From contig JAJDTL010000039.1 of assembly GCA_022827195.1 (NCBI GenBank), positions 62,001 through 126,000 of the forward strand: a stretch of DNA of 64,000 nucleotides. Reading direction: 5' to 3'. This document shows, piece after piece, positions 27,376 through 36,753 of the stretch. The notes under the pieces were generated by a model, which saw nothing but the letters and a program-made list of their open reading frames with translations, had not been told where the DNA came from and did no database searches. Within the stretch, counting starts at the first letter, position 1. Every line of letters starts with the position of its first letter. Made by a program: the position numbers and the translations under genes. Source of the stretch: Caldilineaceae bacterium. Its GTDB lineage: Bacteria; Chloroflexota; Anaerolineae; Caldilineales; Caldilineaceae.

Positions 27376-27621
27376 TCAGGCCGCGACCTTCTCAGGTTCG
27401 CTCCGCCGCACCGTATCATAAACGAACGCCCCCGGAGCAGCTCCAACAATCGGACTGACCCAGTAAATCCAGTGCGCTGTCCAGACGCCGGAAACAAGCA
27501 GCGGGCCGACGGAACGCACCGGATTCATCGACGCGCCGCTGATCGGGCCCGCCCACAGCACGTTCAACGCCACCCCACCGCAAATCGCCAGCCCCGCCGG
27601 CAGCCCCAGCCGGCGCCCCAA
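27376..27621 (-). pseudogene. Remnant of an aquaporin/MIP channel (C-terminal part only)
   Basis: About 80 codons match the end of an aquaporin: LAICGGVALNVLWAGPISGASMNPVRSVGPLL, containing the second NPA-type loop as NPVRS, followed by the last membrane helix (HWIYWVSPIVGAAPGAFVYD). A TGA interrupts the frame immediately upstream at 27622-27624, and no first NPA motif or N-terminal helices are found in the following 170 bp, so about two thirds of the gene is missing. This is decay, not a small functional protein. Confidence 0.8.
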
Positions 27622-27791
27622 TCACTTACGCCCTTAAATGTGACGAATTCCAGGTCGTGATGTATCCTATGCGGTGCGGTCCGCCGGGACAGCGCTCTCA
27701 GCCCCCTCGCGAGCAGCTAACTGCAGCGGCCCACCCACCGACTACTGGCAACCAGAATCAGATCCAATTTGACAAACTTGAGGAGGAATCC

Positions 27792-29180
27792 ATGACAGAC
27801 GCCCAACGGAGCAAGAAGCACCAACTCTCCCGCCGCGCATTCCTGCAAGGTATCGGCATCGGCTCGACAACTCTGCTGCTGGCAGCCTGCCCAGCACCCG
27901 CGGGCAGCGGCGCGGCCGGAGACGAGGCCCCGCCCGCCGAAGAGATCGAACTCGACTTCTTCGCCTGGGGCGACGCTTCCGACATTCCCGCATGGGAAGA
28001 GTTGGCCACCACCTACGGCGAGCAATATCCAAACATCACCGTCAAACCGTCGATCAGCGGCACCGGCGTTGATTACTACACGAAACTACAGACCACCTTC
28101 GCCGGCGGCGTGGTTCCCGAAATCGCCTCCTTCCAGGGCTGGGAATGGCAGCCGTTCAGCGATGCCGGCCTCCTTGCACCCATCGATGCCTACATCGAGC
28201 GCGACAACTTCACCGGTCCCTACCCCGAAGGCGTCGACAGCATCGAGTTCAGCACCCGCCGCGACGGCAGCCGCTACCTCATCCCCCTCCAGTCCGGCTG
28301 CATGGTCATGTTCTACGCCAAAGCCCCCTTCGACGAGGCCGGTATCGCCTACCCCACCGACGACTGGACCTTCGAAGAGTTCGTCAGTATCGCCGAACAG
28401 CTCACCAGCACCGACGGCGATTCCAAGATGTACGGCTACCAGGCCAACGGCAGCTACGCCCGCGATATCCACTGGATTCGCGCCACCGGCGTGCAGGAGT
28501 TCGACAACCTTGTCGACCCCCGCACAGCCATGTTCGACCAGCCCGAGATCATCGAAATCCTGCAGTTCGTCGCCCAGGACTTTATGTACAGCCTCGGCAT
28601 ATCACCCACGCCGGCCGACCTCGAAGGCGGTACCAACACCATCGACACCGGCAACGCCGCCATGAAGTACGAAGGCCCCTGGTTCTTCCCCCGCCTCAAC
28701 AGCCCCGAGCTGCGCGAAGAGGGCAAGGAAGTCGAGTTCGACGTCGTCCTCATGCCCAAGATGGCCGACGAAAGTCGGCCTCACCGCGGCTGGGCCGAAG
28801 GCGTCTGCGTGCCCAAGTCCGACCAGGTCGACGCGGCCTGGGACTTCGTACACTACATGGGCGGCGAAGACGGCCAGAAGATCTACTCGACCATCACCGG
28901 CCGCATCCCCAACACCGCGCCGCTCGTCGATAACTTCTGGGGCCCGACCATCGAAGAACGCTTCGGCGTCACCAACGCCGCCGCCTTCAGCCAGGCCTTC
29001 CTGCGCTCCGAAGTCGACGTAATCGGCGGCGTCTCTCGCGGCCAGATCTGGAGCGAGGTCGCCAAACCGGTCGGCTGGGACCCGATGCTCGCCAACAGCG
29101 CCACCGCTGCCGAGGTCATTCCCGCGGTCAACGAAGGCTTTCAAGGCCTGCTCGACGCCCACTGGGCCAAGCAGGGATAG
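27792..29180 (+). CDS. Sugar ABC transporter substrate-binding lipoprotein with Tat-type signal
   Basis: Family 1 extracellular solute-binding protein of 462 aa. The signal has a twin-arginine motif SRRAFLQ (13-19) followed by a hydrophobic stretch and lipobox LAAC (Cys33), so it is predicted to be exported folded and then lipidated. The mature part has FFAWGDASDIPAWEELATTY, NAAMKYEGPWFFP and GWAEGVCVPKSDQVDAAWDF, as in multiple-sugar binding proteins. The ATG has an ideal AGGAGG at 27781-27786; in-frame codons upstream are not used. Two permease genes follow. The sugar cannot be named. Confidence 0.92.
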   Translation: MTDAQRSKKHQLSRRAFLQGIGIGSTTLLLAACPAPAGSGAAGDEAPPAEEIELDFFAWGDASDIPAWEELATTYGEQYPNITVKPSISGTGVDYYTKLQTTFAGGVVPEIASFQGWEWQPFSDAGLLAPIDAYIERDNFTGPYPEGVDSIEFSTRRDGSRYLIPLQSGCMVMFYAKAPFDEAGIAYPTDDWTFEEFVSIAEQLTSTDGDSKMYGYQANGSYARDIHWIRATGVQEFDNLVDPRTAMFDQPEIIEILQFVAQDFMYSLGISPTPADLEGGTNTIDTGNAAMKYEGPWFFPRLNSPELREEGKEVEFDVVLMPKMADESRPHRGWAEGVCVPKSDQVDAAWDFVHYMGGEDGQKIYSTITGRIPNTAPLVDNFWGPTIEERFGVTNAAAFSQAFLRSEVDVIGGVSRGQIWSEVAKPVGWDPMLANSATAAEVIPAVNEGFQGLLDAHWAKQG

Positions 29181-29199
29181 CCATATTTCGCTGATTCAA

Positions 29200-29225
29200 G
29201 GGGCGGCGGACTCTTCCGCCGCCCC
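29200..29225 (+). terminator. Strong intercistronic stem-loop between binding protein and permease
   Basis: A perfect 11-bp GC-rich stem (GGGGCGGCGGA / TCCGCCGCCCC) with a 4-nt loop (CTCT) lies 20 bp after the binding-protein stop and 15 bp before the permease start. No T-run follows, so full termination is unlikely. Such structures in ABC operons usually stabilise the upstream message, giving excess binding protein. Confidence 0.7.
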
Positions 29226-29239
29226 CTCGGAGCGCCTTT

Positions 29240-30160
29240 ATGGCCGTTACCACCGCCCCAACCTCCTCACGACGCATCTCCAAACGCCAACAGCGCGACT
29301 GGATCGCCGACTATCTCTTCGCGTCACCCTTTATCATCGGGTTCTCGGTCTTCATCGCCTTCCCGATGCTCTATGCGGTATACCTCATCTTCGTCGACTG
29401 GGACCTGCTCAGCGCACCGACGTTCGTCGGATTCGCCAACCTGACGCAGATGTTCAAAGACCCCAAGGTCAACCTCAGCCTCTATAACAGCGCCTTCTAC
29501 ACAATCTTCGCCGTTCCAATCCAGCTGACAATCTCCTTCTCCCTCGCCCTGGCCCTGACTCAGAGAATCCGCTTCCGCGATCTCTACCGCGCCGGCTTCT
29601 ACATGCCGATCATCGTGCCCCTCGTCGCCAGCGCCGTTGTCTGGCAACGCGTGCTTCACCCGGAGTTCGGCATCCTCAACGAGGCGCTTGGCTGGTTCGG
29701 CTTCGAGCCCCGCATGTGGCTCTTTCAGCCCCACCTGACAAAACCGGCCTTCATCTTCATGTCCTTCTGGATGATTGGACGCCAGATGGTCATCTTCATC
29801 GCCGGCCTCGGCAACATCCCCGATTCGCTCAAAGAGGCCGCCAGCCTCGACGGCGCCGGCGCCTGGGGCCGCCTCCGCTACGTCGTCCTGCCCCTCATGA
29901 CGCCCCTCATCTTCTACAACATGGTCATCGCAATTATCAACTCGTTCCAAACCTTCGTACCCGCCATGATCATGACCGAAGGCGGACCGCAGGACGCTAC
30001 CCTTTTCGTCGTCCTCAACATCTATCGCAACGCCTTCCAATACTTCAAAATGGGCTACGCCTCGGCCCTGGCATGGGAGCTATTTGTGATCGTCGTCGGC
30101 TTTACCCTTGTTCAGTTCTACCTCTCCAAACGCTGGGTCTACTACGAAGAGGGTGACTGA
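29240..30160 (+). CDS. Sugar ABC transporter permease, MalF/UgpA type
   Basis: A 306-aa permease with about six membrane helices, the first being ASPFIIGFSVFIAFPMLYAVYLIF. The EAA loop that contacts the ATPase is EAASLDGAGAWGRLRYVVLPLMTP (near residues 200-224). It lies between the binding protein and the second permease. No ATPase gene is present in the unit, so a shared MsmK/UgpC-like ATPase elsewhere must energise it; that is inference from how this family usually works. Confidence 0.93.
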   Translation: MAVTTAPTSSRRISKRQQRDWIADYLFASPFIIGFSVFIAFPMLYAVYLIFVDWDLLSAPTFVGFANLTQMFKDPKVNLSLYNSAFYTIFAVPIQLTISFSLALALTQRIRFRDLYRAGFYMPIIVPLVASAVVWQRVLHPEFGILNEALGWFGFEPRMWLFQPHLTKPAFIFMSFWMIGRQMVIFIAGLGNIPDSLKEAASLDGAGAWGRLRYVVLPLMTPLIFYNMVIAIINSFQTFVPAMIMTEGGPQDATLFVVLNIYRNAFQYFKMGYASALAWELFVIVVGFTLVQFYLSKRWVYYEEGD

Positions 30161-30162
30161 GA

Positions 30163-31143
30163 ATGACGTCAGACAGGCCGACCCGGGCAGCCGAAGGAAG
30201 TCAGAACGCCCCATGGGCGCAGGCCGGACAACAGGCGCTGACCCCCGACTGGCAGGCCTCTACGGCCGGCACAGGCGCGCAGCTGCGCCCGCGCGACGAC
30301 ACGACCCGATCCCTGGCCGAGACCCTCCGCCTGGGCGCACTCCAGCTCTTCATGACCCTACTCGTGGTTACCTTCCTTGTGCCCACCTTTTGGATGCTCT
30401 CCTCTTCGCTCAAAGTGTCGACCGAGGTATTCGCCCACCCCATCGTCTGGCTGCCCAAAGACCCCCATTGGAACAACTACGTCAAGGCTTTTGAGCTGCT
30501 GCCCCTGACGACCTTTCTCGTCAACACGTTGATCATCGTTCTCTTTGCCGTAGCCGGCACCGTCGTCTCCTCGGCGCTCGTCGCCTACTCCTTCGCGCGC
30601 ATCAGCTGGCCGGGCCGCGACTTCTGGTTCAGCCTGCTCCTCGCCACGATGATGCTGCCGGACATCGTGACCCTGGTGCCCCGCTTTCTCATCTTCAAGA
30701 ACCTGCAATGGATCGACACCTGGCTGCCCCTGATCGTGCCCTACTGGGGCGGCATCGGCGCCATCTACGTCTTCCTCATGCGCCAATTCTTCCGCGGCAT
30801 CCCCCTCGAACTGGAAGACGCCGCCGAAATCGACGGCGCCAACCGCCTGCGCGTCCTCATCCAGATCCTCCTGCCCCTTTCCAAGCCGGTCATCGCCACC
30901 GTCGCCGTATTTGCCCTCATCCAGCACTACAACGACTTCATGAACCCCCTCATCTACATCAATTCGATGGACAAGTGGCCCCTCGCCCTCGGCATCCGCG
31001 CTTACAACGACTCCTACGCCAAAAACTGGGAGGTCGTCTTCGCCGCCAGCACCGTCATGCTGACGCCCATGGTTGCCATCTTCATCATCGCCCAGCGCTA
31101 CTTCGTCCAGGGCATCGCCATGACCGGCTTCGGCGGCAGATAG
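30163..31143 (+). CDS. Sugar ABC transporter permease, MalG/UgpE type
   Basis: A 326-aa permease starting 2 bp after the preceding stop (TGAGAATGA). A polar N-terminal tail of about 55 residues precedes the first helix (LFMTLLVVTFLVPTFWMLSS). The EAA loop appears as LEDAAEIDGANRLRVLIQILLPLSKP. The tail is longer than usual for MalG-type permeases. It completes the three-gene importer; the next unit is convergent, with a 119-bp gap that shows no gene. Confidence 0.93.
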   Translation: MTSDRPTRAAEGSQNAPWAQAGQQALTPDWQASTAGTGAQLRPRDDTTRSLAETLRLGALQLFMTLLVVTFLVPTFWMLSSSLKVSTEVFAHPIVWLPKDPHWNNYVKAFELLPLTTFLVNTLIIVLFAVAGTVVSSALVAYSFARISWPGRDFWFSLLLATMMLPDIVTLVPRFLIFKNLQWIDTWLPLIVPYWGGIGAIYVFLMRQFFRGIPLELEDAAEIDGANRLRVLIQILLPLSKPVIATVAVFALIQHYNDFMNPLIYINSMDKWPLALGIRAYNDSYAKNWEVVFAASTVMLTPMVAIFIIAQRYFVQGIAMTGFGGR

Positions 31144-31262
31144 CGCACACCACGCCCGCCAGCCGCGCGACATCAGCCGGGGCCTGCCCCGCAATGGAAA
31201 TCTCTGCGCAAAACAATCGGAGAATGAAGAGAGTGCCCGCCGGCCCGGCCCAGGCCGCGGCG

Positions 31263-32096
31263 TCAGCCCTTGATACCGGTCAGCGTGATGCCTTCGATGA
31301 AGGCCCGCTGGGCGAGCACGAAGACGATGATTACGGGCAGAATCGCCATCGTGTTACCGGCCATGGCGAGGTTCCAGAGGGGGCGGTCACGATCGAGGAA
31401 GTAGGTCAGGCCCAGAGCGATGGTGAAATGTTCCTGGCGGGTAAGGAAAATGAGGGGGGCGAGGTAGTCGCTCCAGACGCGGTTGAACTCGAACAGGGTC
31501 ACGGTCGCCAGGACCGGCTTCGACAGCGGCAGGATGATGCGGGCGAATATGCCCAGCTCCGAGCAGCCGTCCACACGCGCCGCATCCGACAACTCCATCG
31601 GGATCGTCAGGAAGAACTGCCGTAGGAGAAAAATATAGAACGCGCTACCCAGAAAACTGGGTACGATCAGCGGCAGATAAGTGCCCGTCCAACCCAGATT
31701 CTTGAAGATCACGAATAGCGGCACCATTGTCACCGCCCACGGGATCATCATCGTCGCCAGGCAGATGAAGAACAACACGTCGCGGCCCCATGCCCGGATG
31801 CGCGCAAATCCGTACGCCGTCAGCGTGCATGAAAACAGAATCCCGATGATCGACGGGATCGCGATCTGCAGCGTGTTGACCGTGTAACTGAAAAACGGTA
31901 TGAAGGTCCAGGCATCCGGATACGACTGCCACTGCAGCGGCCACGGCAGCCATACCGGCGGCGACATGAAGATATCGCCCGGCACCTTGAGCGAGGTGGA
32001 GACCATCCAGAAAAAGGGCAGCGCAAAAGCGGCCGCCGCAACCAAGCCGCCAAGATAGAAGATCGTCTTGCCCAACGCCCGACCGGTCAACTCCAT
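31263..32096 (-). CDS. Sugar ABC transporter permease, MalG type (second importer)
   Basis: A 277-aa permease of the carbohydrate uptake transporter 1 family. The first helix is IFYLGGLVAAAAFALPFFWMV and the EAA loop is LSDAARVDGCSELGIFARIILPLSKP. It is the last gene of the minus-strand operon that starts with the M81 gene, lying 48 bp after the other permease. It probably imports the compound processed by the enzymes encoded upstream. Confidence 0.93.
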   Translation of the reverse strand: MELTGRALGKTIFYLGGLVAAAAFALPFFWMVSTSLKVPGDIFMSPPVWLPWPLQWQSYPDAWTFIPFFSYTVNTLQIAIPSIIGILFSCTLTAYGFARIRAWGRDVLFFICLATMMIPWAVTMVPLFVIFKNLGWTGTYLPLIVPSFLGSAFYIFLLRQFFLTIPMELSDAARVDGCSELGIFARIILPLSKPVLATVTLFEFNRVWSDYLAPLIFLTRQEHFTIALGLTYFLDRDRPLWNLAMAGNTMAILPVIIVFVLAQRAFIEGITLTGIKG

Positions 32097-32144
32097 AGCT
32101 CAGCCCCGCTCACATACCACAGAAAACGCCCCCCGCAGCATGCC

Positions 32145-33026
32145 CTACCCTTCGCCCCCGTAATAGACCCACCGCGCCGAAGTGCGGAACAGAATCACGG
32201 TAACCACCACCACCACGCCGAACAGGATCCAGGCCATCGCCGATGCATACCCCATGCGAAAATAGCGGAAGCCGTTGTCGTAAAGATAGAGTACATAGAA
32301 CTCCGTCGAGCGAATCGGCCCTCCACTCGTCATGATCCAGGCGTTGGCAAAGGTCTGGAACGCAGCGATCAGCCCCGTAAGTAGACTGAACAGGATTGCA
32401 GGCGTCACCATCGGGATCGTCACATGCCACACCCGCCGCAATGCATTCGCACCGTCCACCATCGCCGCGTCGTAAAGCGCCCGCGGCACGTCCTGCAGCG
32501 CCGCCAGAAAGATCAGCACCGAGCCGCCCACCAGCCACAGCTGCATGATAATCAACGAAGGTTTCGACCAGGTCGGGCTCCCCAGCCACGATGGACCGTT
32601 GATCCCGACCAGGTCCAGCAGGTTGTTCAACAGCCCCCAGTTCGAGTTGAAAATCCACATCCACAGGATCGCTGTCGCGCTGATCGGCACCACGATCGGA
32701 ATGTAGAAGATCATCCGCAACAGGACGCGCAGACGCAGCTGCTGGTTGAGCAGGAAGGCGATGATGAACGCGGTCAGCACACCCAGGGGGACCGAAAACA
32801 CCACAAAGTAGACCGTGTTGCCGACCGCGTTGACGTAGTGCGTGTCCTCAGGGAGACTGCGATAGTTCTGCAGCCCGACCCATTTGGGTGACTGCAACAG
32901 GTTGTATTCGGTGAAGCTGTAATAGAGCGACAGGAGAAGGGGATAGACGAAAAAGCCCAGAAACCCGAGGATCCAGGGCGATATGAAGGCGAGCATCGTC
33001 AGGAATCGCTTGGTCCCCGGCTTCAA
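32145..33026 (-). CDS. Sugar ABC transporter permease, MalF type (second importer)
   Basis: A 293-aa permease with a first helix MLAFISPWILGFLGFFVYPLLLSLYY and an EAA loop LYDAAMVDGANALRRVWHVTIPM. The frame is open to a TTG at 33074 overlapping the binding-protein stop, but a GGGAGGT ribosome binding site sits 6 bp before another TTG at 33024-33026 (TTGAAGCCGGGG), so the latter is preferred. A non-ATG start is therefore likely either way. Confidence 0.9.
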   Translation of the reverse strand: MKPGTKRFLTMLAFISPWILGFLGFFVYPLLLSLYYSFTEYNLLQSPKWVGLQNYRSLPEDTHYVNAVGNTVYFVVFSVPLGVLTAFIIAFLLNQQLRLRVLLRMIFYIPIVVPISATAILWMWIFNSNWGLLNNLLDLVGINGPSWLGSPTWSKPSLIIMQLWLVGGSVLIFLAALQDVPRALYDAAMVDGANALRRVWHVTIPMVTPAILFSLLTGLIAAFQTFANAWIMTSGGPIRSTEFYVLYLYDNGFRYFRMGYASAMAWILFGVVVVVTVILFRTSARWVYYGGEG

Positions 33027-33063
33027 TCGCCTACCTCCCTTCCTGTCGCGATTCGGTCTCGCC

Positions 33064-34416
33064 TCAGGCGTCAAGCACCTTCTGCAGTTCGACCGTCAGC
33101 TTCTCCTGCAGAATCTGCAGCCCCTCCACGGGATCCGTCGTGCCGAACCCGACCTCCTCCTCGAGCGAAAGGAACTCGTCCCAGGCCAGGTACCAGTTCG
33201 GGTCCGAGGCGATGCCCCACACCCGCGTGCCCTCAGACAGCGCGGAAGTGTAAAAGTCCAGCCCGGGGTAGAGCGTGCTCATGTCCAGCGACTCGATAAA
33301 GCTCTTCGTCCCCAAAATGAAGCCGGACACATCGTAGACGCGCCTGTTGTACTCATCCGTCGACGTGAATTCCAGGAACTTCCAGGCCGCGTCAGGGTTG
33401 TCCGACCCGTTCAGGATCATCGCCGTGTGCGTACCTGCGAAGAAGGGTTGCTTGCCCTCCGCCGCGCCGTCCGGGATGTAGGAAAAGCCGAACTCCAGCC
33501 CTTCGGCCTTGTTTAGCGCAAGCGAGCCGGGCGTCCACGATCCGCCCGAGAAGAGCGCGACCTTGCCCGCCGCTGCCGGGCTCGGAATCGGCTGGCCCTC
33601 CTGCGCCGCCTTGAATTCGGCAATCTTCTCCGCGCCCACCCGGTCATAGAAGGACTTGGCAATCTGCAGCGCCTCCACGAACTCGTCGCTGTCGAAATTA
33701 TACTCAAACGTATCGCCGTCGAAGTAGCGTTTCCCCATCACAACACTCCAGCAGTCGGGATAGGTGAGGATGCCCCGGATGTCCATCCCGAGTGTCTGTA
33801 CGTTGCCGTCCTCATCGATCTCCTCGAGCGCGCCGGCCCAGGCGTGAAGCTCCTCGAAATCCCCCGGCAGCGCGTCCTCGTCCAGGCCGGCCGCCTGCAC
33901 CAGGTTCCGGTTGCGCGCCAGGCCGAGCCAGCCCAACCCCTCGTTGGCCGGCAGCCCCCAGCGTAAACCGGCCCAGTTGACAGCCTCCAAGTGGGGCGCC
34001 TGGTAGTTGTCCAGATCGACGATGTCGCTGCTCTCGATGTAGTCGTCCACCGCAATCAGGGCGCCCCGCCCCGCCAGCGGCGCCACAAGAATCAGGTCCA
34101 CCAGGTCAGGCGGGTCGCCCGCGGCAAACGCGGCCAGCGTCTTGTCGACAATGACGCCCCCCGCAGTCAGCGGATGCATGATGATGTTGGGGTTGTTCTC
34201 AGTGAACAGGTCGCAGCCCGCTACCTGTCCCTCACCACCCTGACCGCCCCAGATGTACCAGTAGTCCAGCTCGATCTGTTCTTCTGCAGGTGCACCGCCC
34301 ACATCACCGGCAGTCGGAGGGGCAGGCATGCACGCCGCAACCACTGCCGCAGCCGCGCCGACTCCCGTTACCTTGAGAAACGTTCGCCGCGACAGCCCTC
34401 TTCTTGAAACAGTCAT
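33064..34416 (-). CDS. Sugar ABC transporter substrate-binding lipoprotein with Tat-type signal (second importer)
   Basis: A 450-aa family 1 solute-binding protein. The twin-arginine motif SRRTFLK at 9-15 leads to a lipobox VAAC (Cys29) and an Ala/Pro/Gly linker. Mature motifs include YWYIWGGQGGEGQ, AAGKVALFSGGSWTP and TDEYNRRVYDVSGF. It is preceded in the same operon by PhyH, DegT, Gfo/Idh and M81 genes, so its ligand may be an amino- or modified sugar or a glycoside; that is inference. Confidence 0.92.
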   Translation of the reverse strand: MTVSRRGLSRRTFLKVTGVGAAAAVVAACMPAPPTAGDVGGAPAEEQIELDYWYIWGGQGGEGQVAGCDLFTENNPNIIMHPLTAGGVIVDKTLAAFAAGDPPDLVDLILVAPLAGRGALIAVDDYIESSDIVDLDNYQAPHLEAVNWAGLRWGLPANEGLGWLGLARNRNLVQAAGLDEDALPGDFEELHAWAGALEEIDEDGNVQTLGMDIRGILTYPDCWSVVMGKRYFDGDTFEYNFDSDEFVEALQIAKSFYDRVGAEKIAEFKAAQEGQPIPSPAAAGKVALFSGGSWTPGSLALNKAEGLEFGFSYIPDGAAEGKQPFFAGTHTAMILNGSDNPDAAWKFLEFTSTDEYNRRVYDVSGFILGTKSFIESLDMSTLYPGLDFYTSALSEGTRVWGIASDPNWYLAWDEFLSLEEEVGFGTTDPVEGLQILQEKLTVELQKVLDA

Positions 34417-34594
34417 CGTTCTCTCCTTTATGTTGAAAAGTGGCCCGTAAGTGCCAGAGTCTATCTGATTGCGCTTCGACTGCCTTCAACAAGAACTCTG
34501 GCTAAAACCCTTCGAACTTCGGCTCTGCCAAAATGGGGACTCCTCAATCTTTCTCAGCAGCTCGCCCCTGGACCCCGACCTCTGCAGCTGCGTC

Positions 34595-35323
34595 TCACAC
34601 CCGCCCCGTCCCACGCACCACGACGTTGGCCACGGCAAACGAATACTCCGGATCGTCGGCCTGCGCATCACGATAGGTCGGCACCCACGTCCAGCGCTCG
34701 CCCCGCACCGTATTGGGATGGCTCGAGTGCATCGTCAGGTCGTGGAAAAAGACCGCGCCGCCCGCCTCCAGCGGCGCGGTGACGGCCGAGTTTTCATCGA
34801 TCGTCTCGGGCCGGATGCGGTGGCCGAATCCTGAGCCGTCGCTCATGTCGCCGTCGTGAATCACGCTGCCGCGATGCGAGCCAGGCAAGAGCTTGAGGCA
34901 TCCATTTTCGGGCGTGGCATCGTCGAGCGCGACCCAGACTGAGATCTTATGCGTGCCTTCCCAGTACGGCCAGTCCTGATGCCAGGGGCTGGCGATATGC
35001 GTATCTTCATCTTTGTATACAACCTTGTCGCTCAGGAATTCGACGTTTGGGCCAATGATGGCTTCGAGGATGTCGACCAGGCGGTCGTCGCGCACCGATT
35101 GGCGAAACAGGCTACTGCGGCCCGCCAACCCGACGTAGACGCCGGTTTCATCCACGAATTTCTTCTGGCCGCCCTTTCCTTCAGACTCCTGCCTTACCTC
35201 GTGCAGAATATTCTGAATTTCCTCTTTAAGGACCTTTACCTCCGCGCGATTGAACAGCTTGGGGACGACGACAAATCCATCGCGTGCGAAAGATTGGGCG
35301 ATTTCAGCTATGGATGCGTTCAT
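34595..35323 (-). CDS. Phytanoyl-CoA dioxygenase (PhyH) family protein
   Basis: A 2-oxoglutarate/Fe(II)-dependent dioxygenase of 242 aa. The facial triad is HQD at residues 115-117 (WHQDWPYWEG) and a distal His around 199-202 (MHSSHPNT), with an Arg shortly after (about 208-210) to bind 2-oxoglutarate. PhyH-family enzymes hydroxylate very diverse small molecules; the substrate here is unknown, but the genes around it point to a carbohydrate or derivative. The ATG at 35321-35323 is chosen over an in-frame start 11 codons upstream. Confidence 0.9.
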   Translation of the reverse strand: MNASIAEIAQSFARDGFVVVPKLFNRAEVKVLKEEIQNILHEVRQESEGKGGQKKFVDETGVYVGLAGRSSLFRQSVRDDRLVDILEAIIGPNVEFLSDKVVYKDEDTHIASPWHQDWPYWEGTHKISVWVALDDATPENGCLKLLPGSHRGSVIHDGDMSDGSGFGHRIRPETIDENSAVTAPLEAGGAVFFHDLTMHSSHPNTVRGERWTWVPTYRDAQADDPEYSFAVANVVVRGTGRV

Positions 35324-35458
35324 TGACTTTCCCTTTTTGTTCACTCTTGAAAGCATATGATCTGTTGCCGTTTGGACTAACGCCTCTAATTCACTTCAAA
35401 AGGAAAAAATATACCGCCAGAATCTTCGCATGTGGCTTACGTCCCAGTGTATAAGCAG

Positions 35459-36715
35459 TCAGATGAGATAGCTGGACGCGACTCGACGAAACTCGTCCGC
35501 CCGCTCCGCCACCACGTCCAGATCATCGTGGATCGTCACGCCGAAACCGGAGCCGAGACCAACGTCCGACACACCGATACTGATGTTGATCGAGCGGCCC
35601 AACAGATCATCGGTCTGCGGCAGCATGCCCCGCCGGTAACGCATTTCCCCGCCCCGTTCCGCATAGTGTGGACAGCTGAACGAGCAGCTCAACGCCGTCG
35701 CCATGCGCTGTTCCAGCACATGCTCCATGTTGTTGTAGACATGCCAGCCGGCCTCCGCCACGACCTTGCTCTCCAGCGCCGCGGCCATCTTCTCCGCCAC
35801 CTCCGCATCCGGCAGGATCACAGTCAGAATCGTGGCGATCTCCTCTTCCGGATCGAGCACTTCGCGGAACTCAAGGCCGGGCAGGTCGGCAATCGCCGCC
35901 TTGAAGTGCCGCTTTCTCGTCTGCAGCCGGTCGATCAGTTCAGGCAGCTTCCGCAGCTGCGCCAGCAGCACCGCCGCCTGCAGCTCGGTATATCGAAAGT
36001 CCAGCCCAAGGAACGGACGCTTGCCGATCTCAACGCCCTGCCGCAACGGCGCATGGCCCTGGTCGTGGAACGCAAACGCCCTCCTGTATACCTCCTCGTC
36101 ATCTGTGATCACCATGCCGCCGTCCCCCGCCGTGATCGTCTTGTAGATGTTGAAGCTGAACGCCCCCACGTCGCCGACCGAACCGATAGGCCTGCCGCGG
36201 TAGGCAGCGCCGAAGGCTTGGCAGCAGTCCTCGATCAGATGGAGACCATGCTCGTCCGCGATCTCCCTCAGCTCCTGCAGACGCGCCGGGTTGCCCATCA
36301 TGTGGACGACCATAATCGCCCTCGTGCGCGGGCTGATCTTGGCCTTCACGTCCTCCGGGTCCAGGTTGAACGTCCGGTCAATCTCCGCCAGCACCGGGAC
36401 CGCCCCCGTATAGACGATCGACGAAATGCTGGCCACGAAGGTGAACCCCGGTACGATCACCTCGTCCCCCGGACCGATGCCGAGCGCCACCATCGCCGAC
36501 AGCAGCGCCGACGTTCCCGAGTTGACCGCAACCGCATAGCGCACCAGCGATTGCTCGGCCACCTGCCGCTCCAGCTGGTAGACTTTGCCCTGGAAACGCG
36601 GATCGACCCCGTCGCCAAGTGAAATGCCGTATCGGTAGAGATAGCCGGCCCTCAGCACCTCCAGGACCTCCTCGATCTCCTCCTCCCCGATCAGTTCCAT
36701 TCCCGGACCGGCCAT
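35459..36715 (-). CDS. DegT/DnrJ/EryC1/StrS family PLP-dependent aminotransferase
   Basis: A 418-aa fold-type I aminotransferase that typically puts an amino group on a keto-sugar or acts on a cyclitol. PLP contacts: NSGTSA (65-70), FTFVAS (91-96), EDCCQAFGA with Asp163 and Gln166, and the Schiff-base Lys192 in SFNIYKTITAGDGG. It sits between a Gfo/Idh dehydrogenase and PhyH; a dehydrogenase plus aminotransferase pair is a recurrent way to oxidise a sugar hydroxyl and aminate it, so such a role is plausible. Confidence 0.92.
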   Translation of the reverse strand: MAGPGMELIGEEEIEEVLEVLRAGYLYRYGISLGDGVDPRFQGKVYQLERQVAEQSLVRYAVAVNSGTSALLSAMVALGIGPGDEVIVPGFTFVASISSIVYTGAVPVLAEIDRTFNLDPEDVKAKISPRTRAIMVVHMMGNPARLQELREIADEHGLHLIEDCCQAFGAAYRGRPIGSVGDVGAFSFNIYKTITAGDGGMVITDDEEVYRRAFAFHDQGHAPLRQGVEIGKRPFLGLDFRYTELQAAVLLAQLRKLPELIDRLQTRKRHFKAAIADLPGLEFREVLDPEEEIATILTVILPDAEVAEKMAAALESKVVAEAGWHVYNNMEHVLEQRMATALSCSFSCPHYAERGGEMRYRRGMLPQTDDLLGRSINISIGVSDVGLGSGFGVTIHDDLDVVAERADEFRRVASSYLI

Positions 36716-36753
36716 GTCAGTCTCCTCCTGAAATCAAAGGTAAACGCTCCATT

